Shown piece by piece: positions 44,784 through 55,390 of a stretch of DNA of 64,000 bases (its first letter is position 1; the number at the start of each line of letters is the position of its first letter). The DNA is from Muscardinus avellanarius (lineage: Eukaryota > Chordata > Mammalia > Rodentia > Gliridae): positions 9,972,102-10,036,101 of the forward strand of contig OY726576.1 in NCBI GenBank assembly GCA_963383645.1, in the 5' to 3' direction. The notes under the pieces are model-generated. The model did no database searches and was not told the origin of the DNA. It saw only the letters and a program-made list of their open reading frames with translations. Made by a program: the position numbers and the translations under genes.

Positions 44784-45001
44784 AGCTGGGCATGGTCACA
44801 CATACTTGTAATCTCAGTACTTGGAAGTTGGGAGGCTGAGACAGGAGGATTGCAGTTCATGGACAACCTCAGCTACTTAGTGAGGCCCTCCACAACTTAG
44901 TGAGATCCCATTTCAAAATTTAGAATAAAAAGTAAGGCTAGGAGTATAGCTCAGAGGTAGAAAGTCTCGGGGTTCAACCCCTAGCACCATTTAAAAAAAG
45001 A
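44784..45001 (+). mobile_element. B1-ID dimeric SINE, older subtype
   Basis: 'agctgggcatggtcacacat', a small insertion ('ttggaagttgggaggctgag'), long left-arm segment, linker and ID arm 'ggctaggagtatagctcaga'. Confidence 0.87.
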
Positions 45002-45504
45002 TGTCAATACATTTGCTTTCTGAGGTGATACATGAGCAGGAAGAGGGAGGGAAGGAGGGAGGAAAATATTTATGGAGGAGAAAAAATGATGTAAAAAGAC
45101 ATCAGTTGAAAAACTGATAATTTTGAAGTTAGGTCTGTACTTAAGCTATTATGCCCATGAAAATTTCCTGGTTTTAAAATGTGCATTGATCATGTGATCT
45201 GGCAACATTAGGGGAAGTCAGATGAAGAGGATGCAGGGAACACTACTATTGTTGCAATTGACACATAAATCCAGTTATTTCTGAACAAAAGTTTGAGAAA
45301 AACAAATTTTCTGATCACTGTTATAATAATGCCCAAAATATACTTATCCTACCCGTCATCGATTCCTATCCATTTTGTTTTCCTAAATTTTTTTCACACA
45401 TGCTGTTTTTTTTTTTTGACATTTCTCCCATCTCCCCATTTCAAATTTTACTGTTTATTCTAATAATTTCTAGCATCCACTCTGACTGCTGTGATTCTGG
45501 TCTC
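45002..45504. other. Unassigned sequence
   Basis: No gene or repeat recognised. Confidence 0.4.
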
Positions 45505-46035
45505 TCTTGAGTCACTTATCGCTTTTCCAAAACCTTTCAATGGCTTCCCATTGGCTTCAGGGTAAAGATGTAACCCTTCAGGCTTTCAATGGCCATGTCC
45601 TGCCTACCTGTCCTCGTAATTCCCCTTCCCTTCCTCCTGCTCTCTCAGCTTCACCTTCACTAGTCTCACCCTGCAAAATGCCACAAGTGGGAAAGATAAA
45701 ATTCCCTCACGTTTTAGAGCTCTACAGGTTCATATATTTAGAACATAAAGTGCACCCACCTGGACCCACACTCTCCTGGAACTCCTGCTTGGACACTGAG
45801 CCCAGGCTTGGATCAGGTTCCTTTGGAATGAACTCTCCCATAATGGCATGCTTTCCTCCCATAGCATGGATCCCAGTGCATAATTAGCAGGATTTGTTGT
45901 GGCATCCATTCATTATAAGACTACTCCAAGCTCTATGACAACAGGAACAAATTATTCTCTCCAGGTAGGACCGTGGTCCTAGTGCAAAGGAGATGACCAA
46001 TAAACATCTTCTGAATGATGAACCCATAAATGAAT
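45505..46035 (+). mobile_element. L2 LINE 3' region
   Basis: 'caaaacctttcaatggcttc' with 'ccattggcttcagggtaaag', 'ggccatgtcctgcctacctg', 'aagctctatgacaacaggaa' and 'gaccaataaacatcttctga' match the order of L2 3' sequence. The 126-residue frame at 45507-45887 lies within it and has no independent support. Confidence 0.7.
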
Positions 46036-46138
46036 GGACCAAAACACACTTAGGATGGAGGGTTATCGGTTTCGATGACTGAGTCACTATTATTAATGTT
46101 TGAGAGATAGGCTTGTGAGGAACGAGGAGGAGGAAAAG

Positions 46139-46506
46139 CCTCAGTCCATTTGAGCTGCTAAAACAAAATGATAGTAGATTGGATGGATGACTTGGAAATA
46201 ATGGAAGTTTATGTCTCACCCTTGAGGAGGCTGAGAAGTCCAAAATAAAGGCACCATGATAGATTGGGCATCCGATGAGAGCTGCTATTTGATTCATAGA
46301 AGGCCATCTTTTGCTATGTCTTCACATAGCAGAAGAGTCATCAGAGATCTCTGGTGTCTCTTCCTAAAAACATGCATTCTATTCACAAAGGTGGAGTCCT
46401 TTCAATCAAAAACTTAATCACCTTCCTCAATCTCCATTACGGATTCCTTCTAATGAGTCGATGGGGCGGGAGTGGGGGACATAGAAACATTCAGTCTGTA
46501 GCAAAA
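46139..46506 (-). mobile_element. MLT1/MST-type MaLR LTR, antisense
   Basis: 'cagtccatttgagctgctaa', 'atggaagtttatgtctcacc', 'ggaggctgagaagtccaa', 'tgctatgtcttcacatagca', 'tgtctcttcctaaaaacatg' and 'gacatagaaacattcagtct' read as the reverse complement of a MaLR LTR. The 5'-most part in LTR sense is at 46.5 kb. Confidence 0.65.
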
Positions 46507-46960
46507 CCTTATTATGAATAACATGGTGATAAATTAATGCCATATCATCTAAGCCCCTTTCCATCATTTTTGGCAATGATTTATTCTTTTCGTTCCTAAA
46601 AAAGATGTTCTGCTAATAACACGTGGGTAAACCCATCTCCATAATGTATAATAATGATGTTAAAACTTCTTTTGAAATATTGTTTCTCCTTAAAGCTGAG
46701 AAAGAGGCTGCTAAATTGGGTATGCAAATTAGAATCAGTATAAGGGGCCTCAAAGAAGTCATCCCAGGTCAAAAAAATTCGATGTTATGCAACACCAGTC
46801 AAACCTGTTTGTTTCTTCACTCTATTAGATTATGCTTTTTCAGTATTATTGTACTGCATTTCAGTGAACAACATAAGTTTAAACAGACATCTAAAGAAAG
46901 GCAGATGTAACTGTGTGACCTCCGATGAAAATTTCATTCCCCTTCCAATATTAAAATGTA
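46507..46960. other. Unassigned sequence
   Basis: No gene or repeat recognised. The frame at 46623-46910 has no domain. Confidence 0.4.
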
Positions 46961-46962
46961 TT

Positions 46963-47177
46963 AGTCCACAGGTGTGGTGGCATACATCTCTCATCCCAGT
47001 ACTTGGAAAACTAAAACAGAAGAATTACAGATTCAAGGATATTCTCAGCAAGTTAGTGAGATTCTCAGCAACTCAGAAAAACTTTAGTTCAAAATAAAAA
47101 TAATAAAATTGGGCTAAGGGTGTAACTCAGAGGTAGAATGTTCCTGAATATAATCCTCAGTACCAAAAAAAAAAAAA
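46963..47177 (+). mobile_element. B1-ID dimeric SINE, old diverged copy
   Basis: 'ccacaggtgtggtggcatac', a diverged left arm, linker and ID arm 'gggctaagggtgtaactcag' with an A-tail of 13. Confidence 0.82.
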
Positions 47178-47447
47178 GTATGAGATATCTTCTTACTACC
47201 AAACCCTTTTGGAAAAACAGCTAAGTGTTTACTTCATAGATAGAGTTTATTATGGTCACCTTAATAGAAGTATGAGCTGAAAAGACATCAGCCCACCCCA
47301 CTACCACTTCATTCCCATTCATCTAAAAGATAAATTCCATTTGTATTTACATCATCTTTTACTATTACTCATCACAAATTTTTTTTGCTTGAATTATAAG
47401 TATGGTCTTAATACTGGCATGTACCTTTCTTAAAATCAATGTAATTT

Positions 47448-47848
47448 AGCTGAGCATGATAGTGCGTGCCTGTAATCCCAGTATTTCAGACATAAAGAGA
47501 AAGATGGCTAGTTCAAGGCTACCAACAACTTAGTGAGACCCTGTTTTAAAGTTAAAAAAGGGCTGGGAGAGCCGGGTGTGGTGGCGCACACTTGTAATCC
47601 TCATACTTGGGAGGCTGAGACAGGAGGATCGCACAGGTTCAAAGCCAGCCTCAGCTACTTAGTGAGGCTCTCAATAACTTAGTGAGACCCTGTTTCAAAA
47701 TGAAATATAAAATAGGTCTGGGAGTGTAGCCTGGAGTTAGAAAGCCTCTAGGTTCCACCCCCAGTATCACAAAATAAAAAAGAGGGTGGCTGGGGGTAGT
47801 AGCTTGAAAGTAGAATGCCCCAGGTCCTATCTTCAGTACTACCAGAAA
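47448..47848 (+). mobile_element. Outer B1-ID SINE split by a second SINE
   Basis: Left arm 47448-47555, linker and first bases of the ID arm ('aaaaaagggctgggaga'), then, after the inner SINE, the full ID arm at about 47788-47845 ('gtggctgggggtagtagctt'). 'caatgtaatt' flanks the pair (47438 and about 47855). Confidence 0.85.
47572..47779 (+). mobile_element. Nested intermediate B1-ID SINE
   Basis: Complete element with the long left-arm segment and right arm 'aggtctgggagtgtagcctg'. The probable target repeat is the linker/ID start 'aaaaaagggctggga' of its host, seen again in diverged form at about 47776-47795. Confidence 0.85.
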
Positions 47849-47859
47849 AGAAAGCAATG

Positions 47860-48650
47860 TAATTCCATATCTTTAAATCCAAGATTGAGAACCTGAAAAC
47901 ATTTATTTTGACATGTGTATGTCAATTTTAACTGCCTGTAAAATATTATACGTTTAGTTATATATCTACCTTGAAAAGAAAAAAGAACAGGAAGTACTCA
48001 TAGGGATTTTTCCAACTGTGGCACTTTGGACCAAAAAAATGCAAAATCAGTTACTTCAACATTCTCCAGCAATACACAAAGCCATAGCTGCACCAACCCC
48101 AAAGACTGGAAGAAGTAAAGAAAGAAAAGACGTGTCCAACACAGTTCGCAAAAGTACAGATTTAGAATAAAAGCATGGTTCAATGAAGGAGCCAACACTG
48201 GATTAGATCCTAATGTCTTCACAATATCATAAAGATCATAAAGAGTCGTGCTCACAGGACAGAAGCTGTTTTTCTTTCATGTAAGAGAAACCTGGAGGCA
48301 TCCAGGTTGGTGGCTTCACAGTATCAGAGGAATTGACATCTCTTTCTGCTCAAAATCAAGGTCCCTTCTGTGCCCATGATATATGCTAAAGGTCTGGGCA
48401 CCAACTTGTATGTTCAGGAAGAAGATAGCAAGCAGAAAGGTCCATGTGGCTGACAGAACCCTCTAAAACTACCAAGGTGTACCACACAATTCTTATCATC
48501 TGTCACTGGTCTTAGAGCTGCATTTAGCTGTAAGAGAAGCTGCAGGATATTACTTAAAGTCTAGAAGACAATGTTCTAGTTTAAAACCAAAACAACTGGG
48601 AGAATCGATGTTCGGGTGAAAATTAGCGGTTCTCGCTGTTTCTCTAAGAA
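47860..48650. other. Unassigned sequence
   Basis: No gene recognised. Region 48240-48480 may be an old repeat but could not be assigned. Confidence 0.4.
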
Positions 48651-48654
48651 CACG

Positions 48655-49240
48655 ACAATCTTCTTTTCCATGTTTTTTTCATTAACTAATACATGACCAT
48701 AGCTCAAAAATTTTAAAGTCTAAAAAGGTTTACCCAGTGAAGACTTTCACACCCACCCAGTCTCCATCTGCCAGTTTCCACCCACTACAAGACACTTTTA
48801 TTGTTTTTTATATCTTTTTCTAGTTTCTTTAATGCAAATATATGCAAAAGAGATTATTCTTGCCTTCCCCCTAGGAGATATTTCCATATCAGTACAAAAA
48901 ACACATCCCTCCTCCTTTTCTTCTTCCTCCTTCTCTCCTTTTAATTTTGCTTTTACAGTTGCATAGTATTCCATGGCTGAATCTACTAAATCTACTAAGA
49001 TTTATTTGTCCATTTCCTATTTTCAAATATTTGTTTGGGTTTCAATCTTCTGTTTTTATTGCACTGCGCATAGTTGAATCTGTAGGATAAATTATAGAAA
49101 CTGTATTTCCAGGCAAAAGACATGTCTGTAATTTTGATAGACGACACCAAGTAGCCCTCCATGTTGCAATGATTGACACTTCCACCAATACTACAGGAAC
49201 ATGCCTGCTCTCCCATGGCCTCTCCTACAAAATGGGTCAA
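48655..49240 (-). mobile_element. Old L1 3' region, antisense
   Basis: 'cccacccagtctccatctgc', 'ttacagttgcatagtattcc', 'tgtagagataaatt' style text ('tgtaggataaattatagaaa'), 'taattttgatagacgacacc' and 'ccatgttgcaatgattgac' with 'acttccaccaatac' follow the antisense L1M order. Confidence 0.65.
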
Positions 49241-51805
49241 CTTAGCAGTCCTCTTCATTCTGAATGTCCTTTGTCACCCTCTAGTTATATCCTGTTACAC
49301 ATGCATAAATTGTGTACGTGAAGGCAGAAATTCCTGGGCTGTACCTCCTTACGTCGCGACGTACGTGAGCATGTCTAAGCAGTGTTTCAGATGTGAATGG
49401 ATATGTGAAAGTCATCTGCGAGCGACGTGTGGCCTGTTCTACTAAGCAGATGTTGGAGATCATTTCTCATTTGCCTAGCATGTATCCTTTAATCATGAGA
49501 ATTAGCAACGAACTGAAGACCCCCAGCACACACACTGCTCCTCCTTCCCCATCGTAGCTGGATACCACTTAGCAGCTGTCTGCTTCTTTGCAGCAATTTA
49601 TTTTTATTTACATGATTTATTAGAATTTTCTCTTCCCTCATATCTCCATTTCCACTTTCTCAAGAGTCTCTCTATTTGTCTCCAAGATAACGACCTCCAT
49701 CTTCTGAATCCTTGGGAACTTACACTGCTGCTGGTTGGCTGGTAGTTATTCCTTGTGAATGGCACCAGTGTAGTCTTGCCCCTATAACTGGCTTAGGAAT
49801 GAGCAGGTCCTGCATCTATAACTGACCTGAGAGTACAGGTGATATTGCATCCTCCTTTAATAGACTCCCAGTGGCATCAAGACAGCTCTGAGAACAAGAT
49901 TCTCAGGAGTTTGAGCTAGGGGAGGACTCCCCTGATATATCTCTAACCCGTCTTCCCAGGTAAGTGATGCTACTGGTTCACCTGACCTTTATGTTGTTCT
50001 AAGTGTTCCTCTCATCCCTCCCCCCATTTAGCAGTCTACAGTTCACATTGTGAATAAGTTTCATTCACTTGGCTTCTTGGACAATAGAAATCCAGCTGAT
50101 ATAATTTCTTGAAACACAGACTGTAGCAGGAATCCTCCTACCGTCTTTAGGAAGGGAAATTTAGCCTTTCTAATTATTGCTACAATAATGGCCCATTAGA
50201 AATCTCAGAAAGTGGATGACATTTTTTAAAGTTCAGATTCTGAAGGGTATGCCTTATTTTCATTCTCCACTATTGCACTGACTTGTACAAAATACGTTCA
50301 TATTTCTCCTTTACATGCATCTTGGCAGCCTTTTATCTTACATTCCTACTGAACTTGATATGTAAACTCAGAAATCCAAAATATTAATGGCCAAAAATTG
50401 AGACTTAATAATCTAATCCAATGTAACAATTCAAAAACATTTAGGAACCATATTCATTTGCTTTCATTTTCTGGTTTCTCTCTATACAACAGAAATTATT
50501 AAAAACATTCCCACAATTAGATAATAGTAATGGTATATATGCATGATTATTACATTCCCTGATTTCGATAATTGTGAACTATAGTTATGTAAAAAAAATT
50601 ATCCTCTTTCTTATAACATATACCCTGAATTATCAGAGCTCAAGGGGTATGATACCTGCAACTTAATCTCAAATGGTTCAGGAAAAAATATCATAGAGAT
50701 TAGATGCGGATAGACTGATGAGACAGACTAGAACAATTAGAAACAGTGAATCTGTGTGAAGAATGTGGAGGTGTTATTTTCTTACAAAGTTTGTAAAATC
50801 TGCCATCATATCAATGTTAAAAGTTACAAAAACATTTAGAAAAAATAATTCAGCTCAAAATCCTTGTGTATATAATTATGCTCTTACCTGATGACATTTT
50901 ATCCTAAGTCAGATTTATTCTGTCTCCTACTACCTCTGTTGATCAGCATTTTCTTGCCAGAACAATATAATTGTTATGAGCTTGATCAGTGATTACATAT
51001 TGGCCAACTACAAACAACAAGTCAGCCAGCTTCTTCACTGTACCCAGCTCCCTCACTTAGGAAAGGACATCAAATATTTGAAACCACACGAGTGACCTTC
51101 AGTGAACTGCACCAGTAACAAAATCAGGGCAGTTGGAGAAATACACAGTTGTCTCCAGGCTTCTGGTTACTTATTAAGTGATTCCCTGGCGACCCACCGG
51201 AGTTAATACTCACTCGCCCTTAAATACCTGACTTACACCAGCAAGAGACTGGGCTCTGGAGATAGACGGCCATCGAACCTTTATGTACTTAAGAGGACTG
51301 GAGACATCTCAACATCCAGCTTGTTTTGCTGTAAACACAGCAGCCAGCTGATCTGAGACCTGACTGCCAAAAGAATTGTCTGAAATCTTCATGTTGTTGT
51401 GATAAATACAAAGTTTTATGCGGATGTCCAGCTCACTAATAACAAAACATAACTTGTCCCTGGTGGGGAAGGTTAAGGTATTTCAAACTTTCAAATCACC
51501 GTTGTGATATTTCATAATAACTGGGCTTAACAGTTTCAAATAATCGAGCAAAAAATAACATTAACCTAAGTACTTTTTAACAGCAAGTATAAAAGAGATA
51601 TCAAGAAACTACTTATCAGAATTTCAGGTAGTTCATACACTCTGTCCAGTTTAAAGATTAACCAGGCTTCACAAAAAGAGCATTAGGGATGTATACAATG
51701 GACCAAATGGGGGACTCGGAGCATACTTCAGGAACACACAGCAGTGTATTGGTCAGATGCCATCTAAATTTAGTTTTCTAGAGATTGAAAGTTCCGCCAG
51801 AACTT
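49241..51805. other. Unassigned sequence with an unusual CpG palindrome
   Basis: No gene or repeat recognised over about 2.5 kb. A CpG-dense spot at 49350-49367 is annotated separately. The rest is ordinary AT-rich, apparently single-copy DNA. Confidence 0.4.
49350..49363. other. 14-bp perfect palindrome with four CpGs
   Basis: TACGTCGCGACGTA is its own reverse complement and is followed by a further CGTG, so five CpGs fall within 16 bases in an otherwise CpG-poor stretch. Another CpG group ('gcgagcgacgtg') lies about 55 bases downstream. The TACGTC half-site resembles a CRE-type core, which is suggestive only. Confidence 0.9.
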
Positions 51806-51807
51806 TC

Positions 51808-51960
51808 ATTGCATTGTAACTATACATCATAATGAGTTTCAGAGTGATACATAAATATGTTAACACAGCACATAGTATATTTGCTTCCACATCCCACTCA
51901 CAATCCCTTCCTCCCTCCCCATACATGTTAGTGGAATTGGTAGTGAACCCTTCATATATG
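51808..51960 (-). mobile_element. Possible rodent L1 3'-UTR fragment, antisense
   Basis: 'gcattgtaactatacatcat' and a C-rich patch 'cccttcctccctccccatac' resemble the block at 8636-8855. Tentative. Confidence 0.3.
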
Positions 51961-52740
51961 TATATAATCTTATTTGAATTTTTCCTTCCTTAAGACTTGT
52001 TTATATGAATTAGTCTACGAAGAAAAACACCCCAGTGAAGCCGCATGCCCATCACCGATTTGAGACATGCTAGACAGATGCTACCTAGTTTCATATCATG
52101 ACCTTGTATCTTGAAGATTCTGCCAACACTACACTCTTCTTTCCCCTTCTCTTCCTCACACGCCCCACTTCTTTCCTGCAGGAATATTCCCTTTGTGTTG
52201 AGGTACCTAAGAGATGCTGCAAGTGACAAGCAGAAAAGAGGAGGGAAGCTGACAGTTCTTAAATTCTCCCAAGCCAGAGCAGCTAAATTTCTCGGATAAA
52301 TCTCTCCAGGAACAATAGTTGAATAAGATTTGGGAGACTAAAAAGTAAAGGGGATTGTCAGATCCACATTTCTCAATATACAGATGATAAATATGTTGCA
52401 GTTTTGATAAGTTTCACGACTTAGTAGACAATTCTAATACTTTTAACCATATATGCTTGAGTCTCCTATGACTGGGTAATACTGGGCCTGCCAACATCTT
52501 GGTTGTAAAAAGGGAAGAAGTCTCATTTTCCTTGTGTAATTTCTTTGCTTCTATATAAAGTTCAAATGGAAATGTCCTGTGTCTACATGTACAAGTAAAA
52601 TCCTTCCCAATATTTACAAATAAAACATGCATCATGTTTGTTTAGTTTACATTTTAAAATAAATGTTAATGCATATGTTTTATTCATCAAATAAATCTTG
52701 GAGATAAACATATTCTAAGGATATCTTTAAAAACATGGTG
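51961..52740. other. Unassigned sequence
   Basis: No gene or repeat recognised. Confidence 0.4.
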
Positions 52741-52744
52741 CTAT

Positions 52745-52985
52745 GAGATTCATATATAACAAAATGGTTACCATGGTGAAACACATTAACATGATAATCA
52801 CCTCACAGTTGCTCAGTTTTCCCCCTGTGGCAAAGAAATATCTATAATCTCATTTAGCAAAAATCCTGAATACTACACCTGGAAGCCATTATAAGTGAAA
52901 TAAGCCAAGAACCAAAATCTCACAGTCTCACTTATATGTAGACTACAAAAAAAGTCAAACACACAGGCAACATTCATTCTAACTA
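52745..52985 (-). mobile_element. L1 3' end with internal inversion
   Basis: 52770-52860 reads as antisense L1 3' UTR ('ggttaccatggtgaaacaca', 'taatcacctcacagttgctc'). Directly adjoining, 52880-52985 reads as sense ORF2 end ('aagccattataagtgaaata', 'agccaagaaccaaaatctca', 'cacttatatgtagactacaa'). On the minus strand this is an inverted upstream piece followed by the 3' UTR, the pattern produced by twin priming. Confidence 0.55.
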
Positions 52986-53020
52986 TTACAACTATTTACC
53001 TCACTTCTCATTTTAATTTC

Positions 53021-53250
53021 TTTTCTTTTTTTTTTTTTTTTTTTTTTTTGGTGGTACTAGTGGTGGAACCCAGAGGCTTTCTACCTCCGGGCTATACTCT
53101 CAGACCTTTTTTATATTTTATTTGGAAACAGGGTCTCACTAAGTTGCTGAGAGCCTCACTAAGTAGCTGAGGCTGGCTTCGAACCCGTGCGATCCTCCTG
53201 TCTCAGCCTCCCAAGCGCGGGGATTACAAGCGTGCGCCACCACGCCCGGC
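53021..53250 (-). mobile_element. B1-ID SINE with target-site duplication
   Basis: T-run 53029-53049, 'tggtggtactagtggtggaa', long left-arm segment, CpG-rich 5' end 'gcgccaccacgcccggc'. 'tcattttaatttct' flanks it (53008 and 53254). Confidence 0.95.
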
Positions 53251-53533
53251 GATTCATTTTAATTTCTAAAGTGTTTATTTCACAAAATTCTTCTATGAAA
53301 CACAAACTATTTGAATGAACAGTCAAATCACACTGTCACCAATTATATACTAATTGCAGTAGTCAACGATATGTTATGGATTTTAAGTTTCTGTTCTGGG
53401 ATTCTATTTCTTAATATATTCAATGCATGTGTGTTAATGTTTGACTACATTTCTCAGCATATAGTACAGTAATATGGTTGGTTAAGACAAAGTTTGAAAG
53501 AGAAAAACATCACAACACACTTCACTCTGTTTT

Positions 53534-53640
53534 CCTCCCTCCCTCCCTCCCTCCCTCCCTCCCTCCCTCCCTCCCTTCCTCCCTCCCTCCCTCCCTCCCT
53601 CCTTCCCTCTCTTCTTCCCTTTCTTCCTTTCTTTCTTTTT
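53534..53640. repeat. (CCCT)n/(CCTT)n pyrimidine tract
   Basis: About 100 bases of CCCT units grading into TTCC and TTTC. It abuts the tail of the next SINE. Confidence 0.95.
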
Positions 53641-53832
53641 TTGTAGTGGAGAATGAACTCAGGGTCTCATGCTTGCTAGGCAAGCATTCTCTTCCTGAGC
53701 AGGATTCCTAGCACTTTTTGTTTTTGATTTTGAGACAGCATCTTGCTAAGTTGCCCAAGCTGACCTGAAACTTGCAATCCTGCCTCAGTGTTGAGTAGCT
53801 GTGATTATAAGCATGTGTCAGCTCACCTGGCT
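53641..53832 (-). mobile_element. Ancestral-type B1-ID SINE with full ID arm
   Basis: The ID arm is complete: read in plus orientation it contains 'aatgaactcagggtctcatg', 'cttgctaggcaagcattctc' and 'tcctagcac', so the former anticodon arm region (CTTGCTAGGCAAG) is still present. A B1 left arm follows ('tgagacagcatcttgctaag' to 'gctcacctggct'). This is the oldest structural type in the window. Confidence 0.85.
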
Positions 53833-53834
53833 GA

Positions 53835-54120
53835 CTTCACTCTCTCAATGGGTCAGAGATTACAAGTGTGAATGAAAATCCACCATCTGCAGGAAGTTTC
53901 TGAAAAACTTGTGAAAATTGTTTAATTAGTAGCCACTCTTGGAGTACTTGAATGTATTAATGCCATCAATTTCCCTTTTTCTAGAAATTCACACTACATA
54001 TTTTCTGATTTAATGTAAACAAGAAAATCATCTCCCTTCCCATATAAAACTAAATATACAGCATGACAGGCATATGCATAACAACAGAGCCCAAGAGCTT
54101 TTATGATTATTTTCCTTTAT
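53835..54120. other. Unassigned sequence
   Basis: Short stretch, no gene or repeat recognised. Confidence 0.4.
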
Positions 54121-54135
54121 GAAAAGCAATCGTTA

Positions 54136-54408
54136 GCTGGGCGTGGTGGCGCATGCTTGTAATCCCCGCGCTTGGGAGGCGGAGACAGGAGGATCGCACA
54201 GGTTGGAAGCCAGACACGCTGGCGTAAGAGACCCTGTTTCAAAAATATAAAATAGGTCTGGGAGTATAGCCCGGAGGTAGAAGGGCTTCCAGGAACCCCA
54301 GTACCACCAAAAAAAAAAAAAAAAAGAAGAAGAAGAAGAAGAAAGAGGAGGAAGAGGAGGAGGAGGAGGAGGAGGAGGAGGAGGAGGAGGAGGAGGAGGA
54401 GGAGGAGC
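54136..54408 (+). mobile_element. Young B1-ID SINE with trinucleotide array tail
   Basis: Young subtype, then A-run, (GAA)n and (GGA)n at 54309-54407. The flanks 'aaagcaatcgtta' (54123) and 'aaagcaatcatta' (54409) differ at one base and enclose the whole array, showing that it formed within the SINE tail. Poly-Pro and poly-Leu frames on the minus strand are artefacts. Confidence 0.95.
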
Positions 54409-54421
54409 AAAGCAATCATTA

Positions 54422-54880
54422 TTGTGTTGGGCTACATTATCATTCCCAATACTTCTCTCTTCCCTGTGTCTACTTCTGTGGTTCCTCCTACCAGATCCTT
54501 TGAAGTTGGGCTTCGGCCATGGAACCTGATTTGGCCAAAGAAACATTAGGGAACCAGACATACACAGAGACCTCAAATGTTCTTCCGCAGTTGATCTATT
54601 TTCTTGCACTTCTGCCATCCAAGATGAGAGCTTCTCCAAACAGCTAAGGACCCATAACTCTGGCACCCCACACATATTGGGAGCCAGAGGCTAGTCCACA
54701 CCCAGAGACTACAGCAGAAAAGACCTAACACAGCCTGAAATGAAGTCCATACGAACCAAGCCTATGTCAGACAAACTCCAGCCAAGCCATGGACAACCAA
54801 CAGCCAAGAAGGATCAATGATCTATGCCACAGAGATTCTGTGGTTGTGGGCTACACAAAGAACTGATTGAGTTATAATCA
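54422..54880 (+). mobile_element. Possible MaLR/ERVL-type LTR
   Basis: 'gttgggcttcggccatggaa', 'cctgatttggccaaagaaac', 'cttgcacttctgccatccaa' and a 3' end 'agagattctgtggttgtggg' resemble an old mammalian LTR. No internal genes. Family name not assigned. Confidence 0.45.
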
Positions 54881-55165
54881 CCTATGTAACTTTTTATCAT
54901 ATCCGACTTTACCATATATATATGTATATAGGTACACACATACACTGTCATCAACATCATCACCCACAAAATATATAGTTCTACATGTTTACTGGTTTAA
55001 TTATTTATTTGTAAGTCTTTCTATATTGCTCTATGGAGAGGAGGCCCTGCTGGCTCTGAAGTCTGAAGTTTACTGTAATAACAATTTATCATCTAGAATA
55101 ACTGTATGTTATTATACACAGGTAGAGAAACAGCCATCACCCTATCTGCAGCCTCCACTTTAGAC

Positions 55166-55390
55166 TTTTCTTTTTTCTTTTTTTTTTTGTGGTACAGGGA
55201 TTCAAACCCAGGAGCCTTCTACCTCCAAGTGACACCCCCAGCCCTATTTTTTATTCTTTACTTTGAAACAGGGTTTCTCTAAATTGTGGAGGGCCTCACT
55301 AAATAGCTGGAGCCGGTCTCAAGCCTAAGATCCTCCTGTCTCAGCTTCCCAAATACTGGGATTATAAGCATGCTCCACCATGCCTGGCTT
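55166..55390 (-). mobile_element. B1-ID SINE, older subtype
   Basis: T-rich tail, 'gtggtacagggattcaaacc', 'ctttgaaacagggtttctct', the older left-arm segment and 5' end 'ctccaccatgcctggct'. Confidence 0.87.

Noticed and set aside
45507..45887. 126-residue frame as a possible exon
   Set aside because: Falls inside a recognisable L2 fragment, and no splice or conservation evidence is available.
54133..54675. 180-residue minus-strand frame with a poly-proline segment
   Set aside because: Poly-Pro comes from the (GGA)n SINE tail and the C-terminal part is the SINE itself; the N-terminal part lies in a probable LTR.
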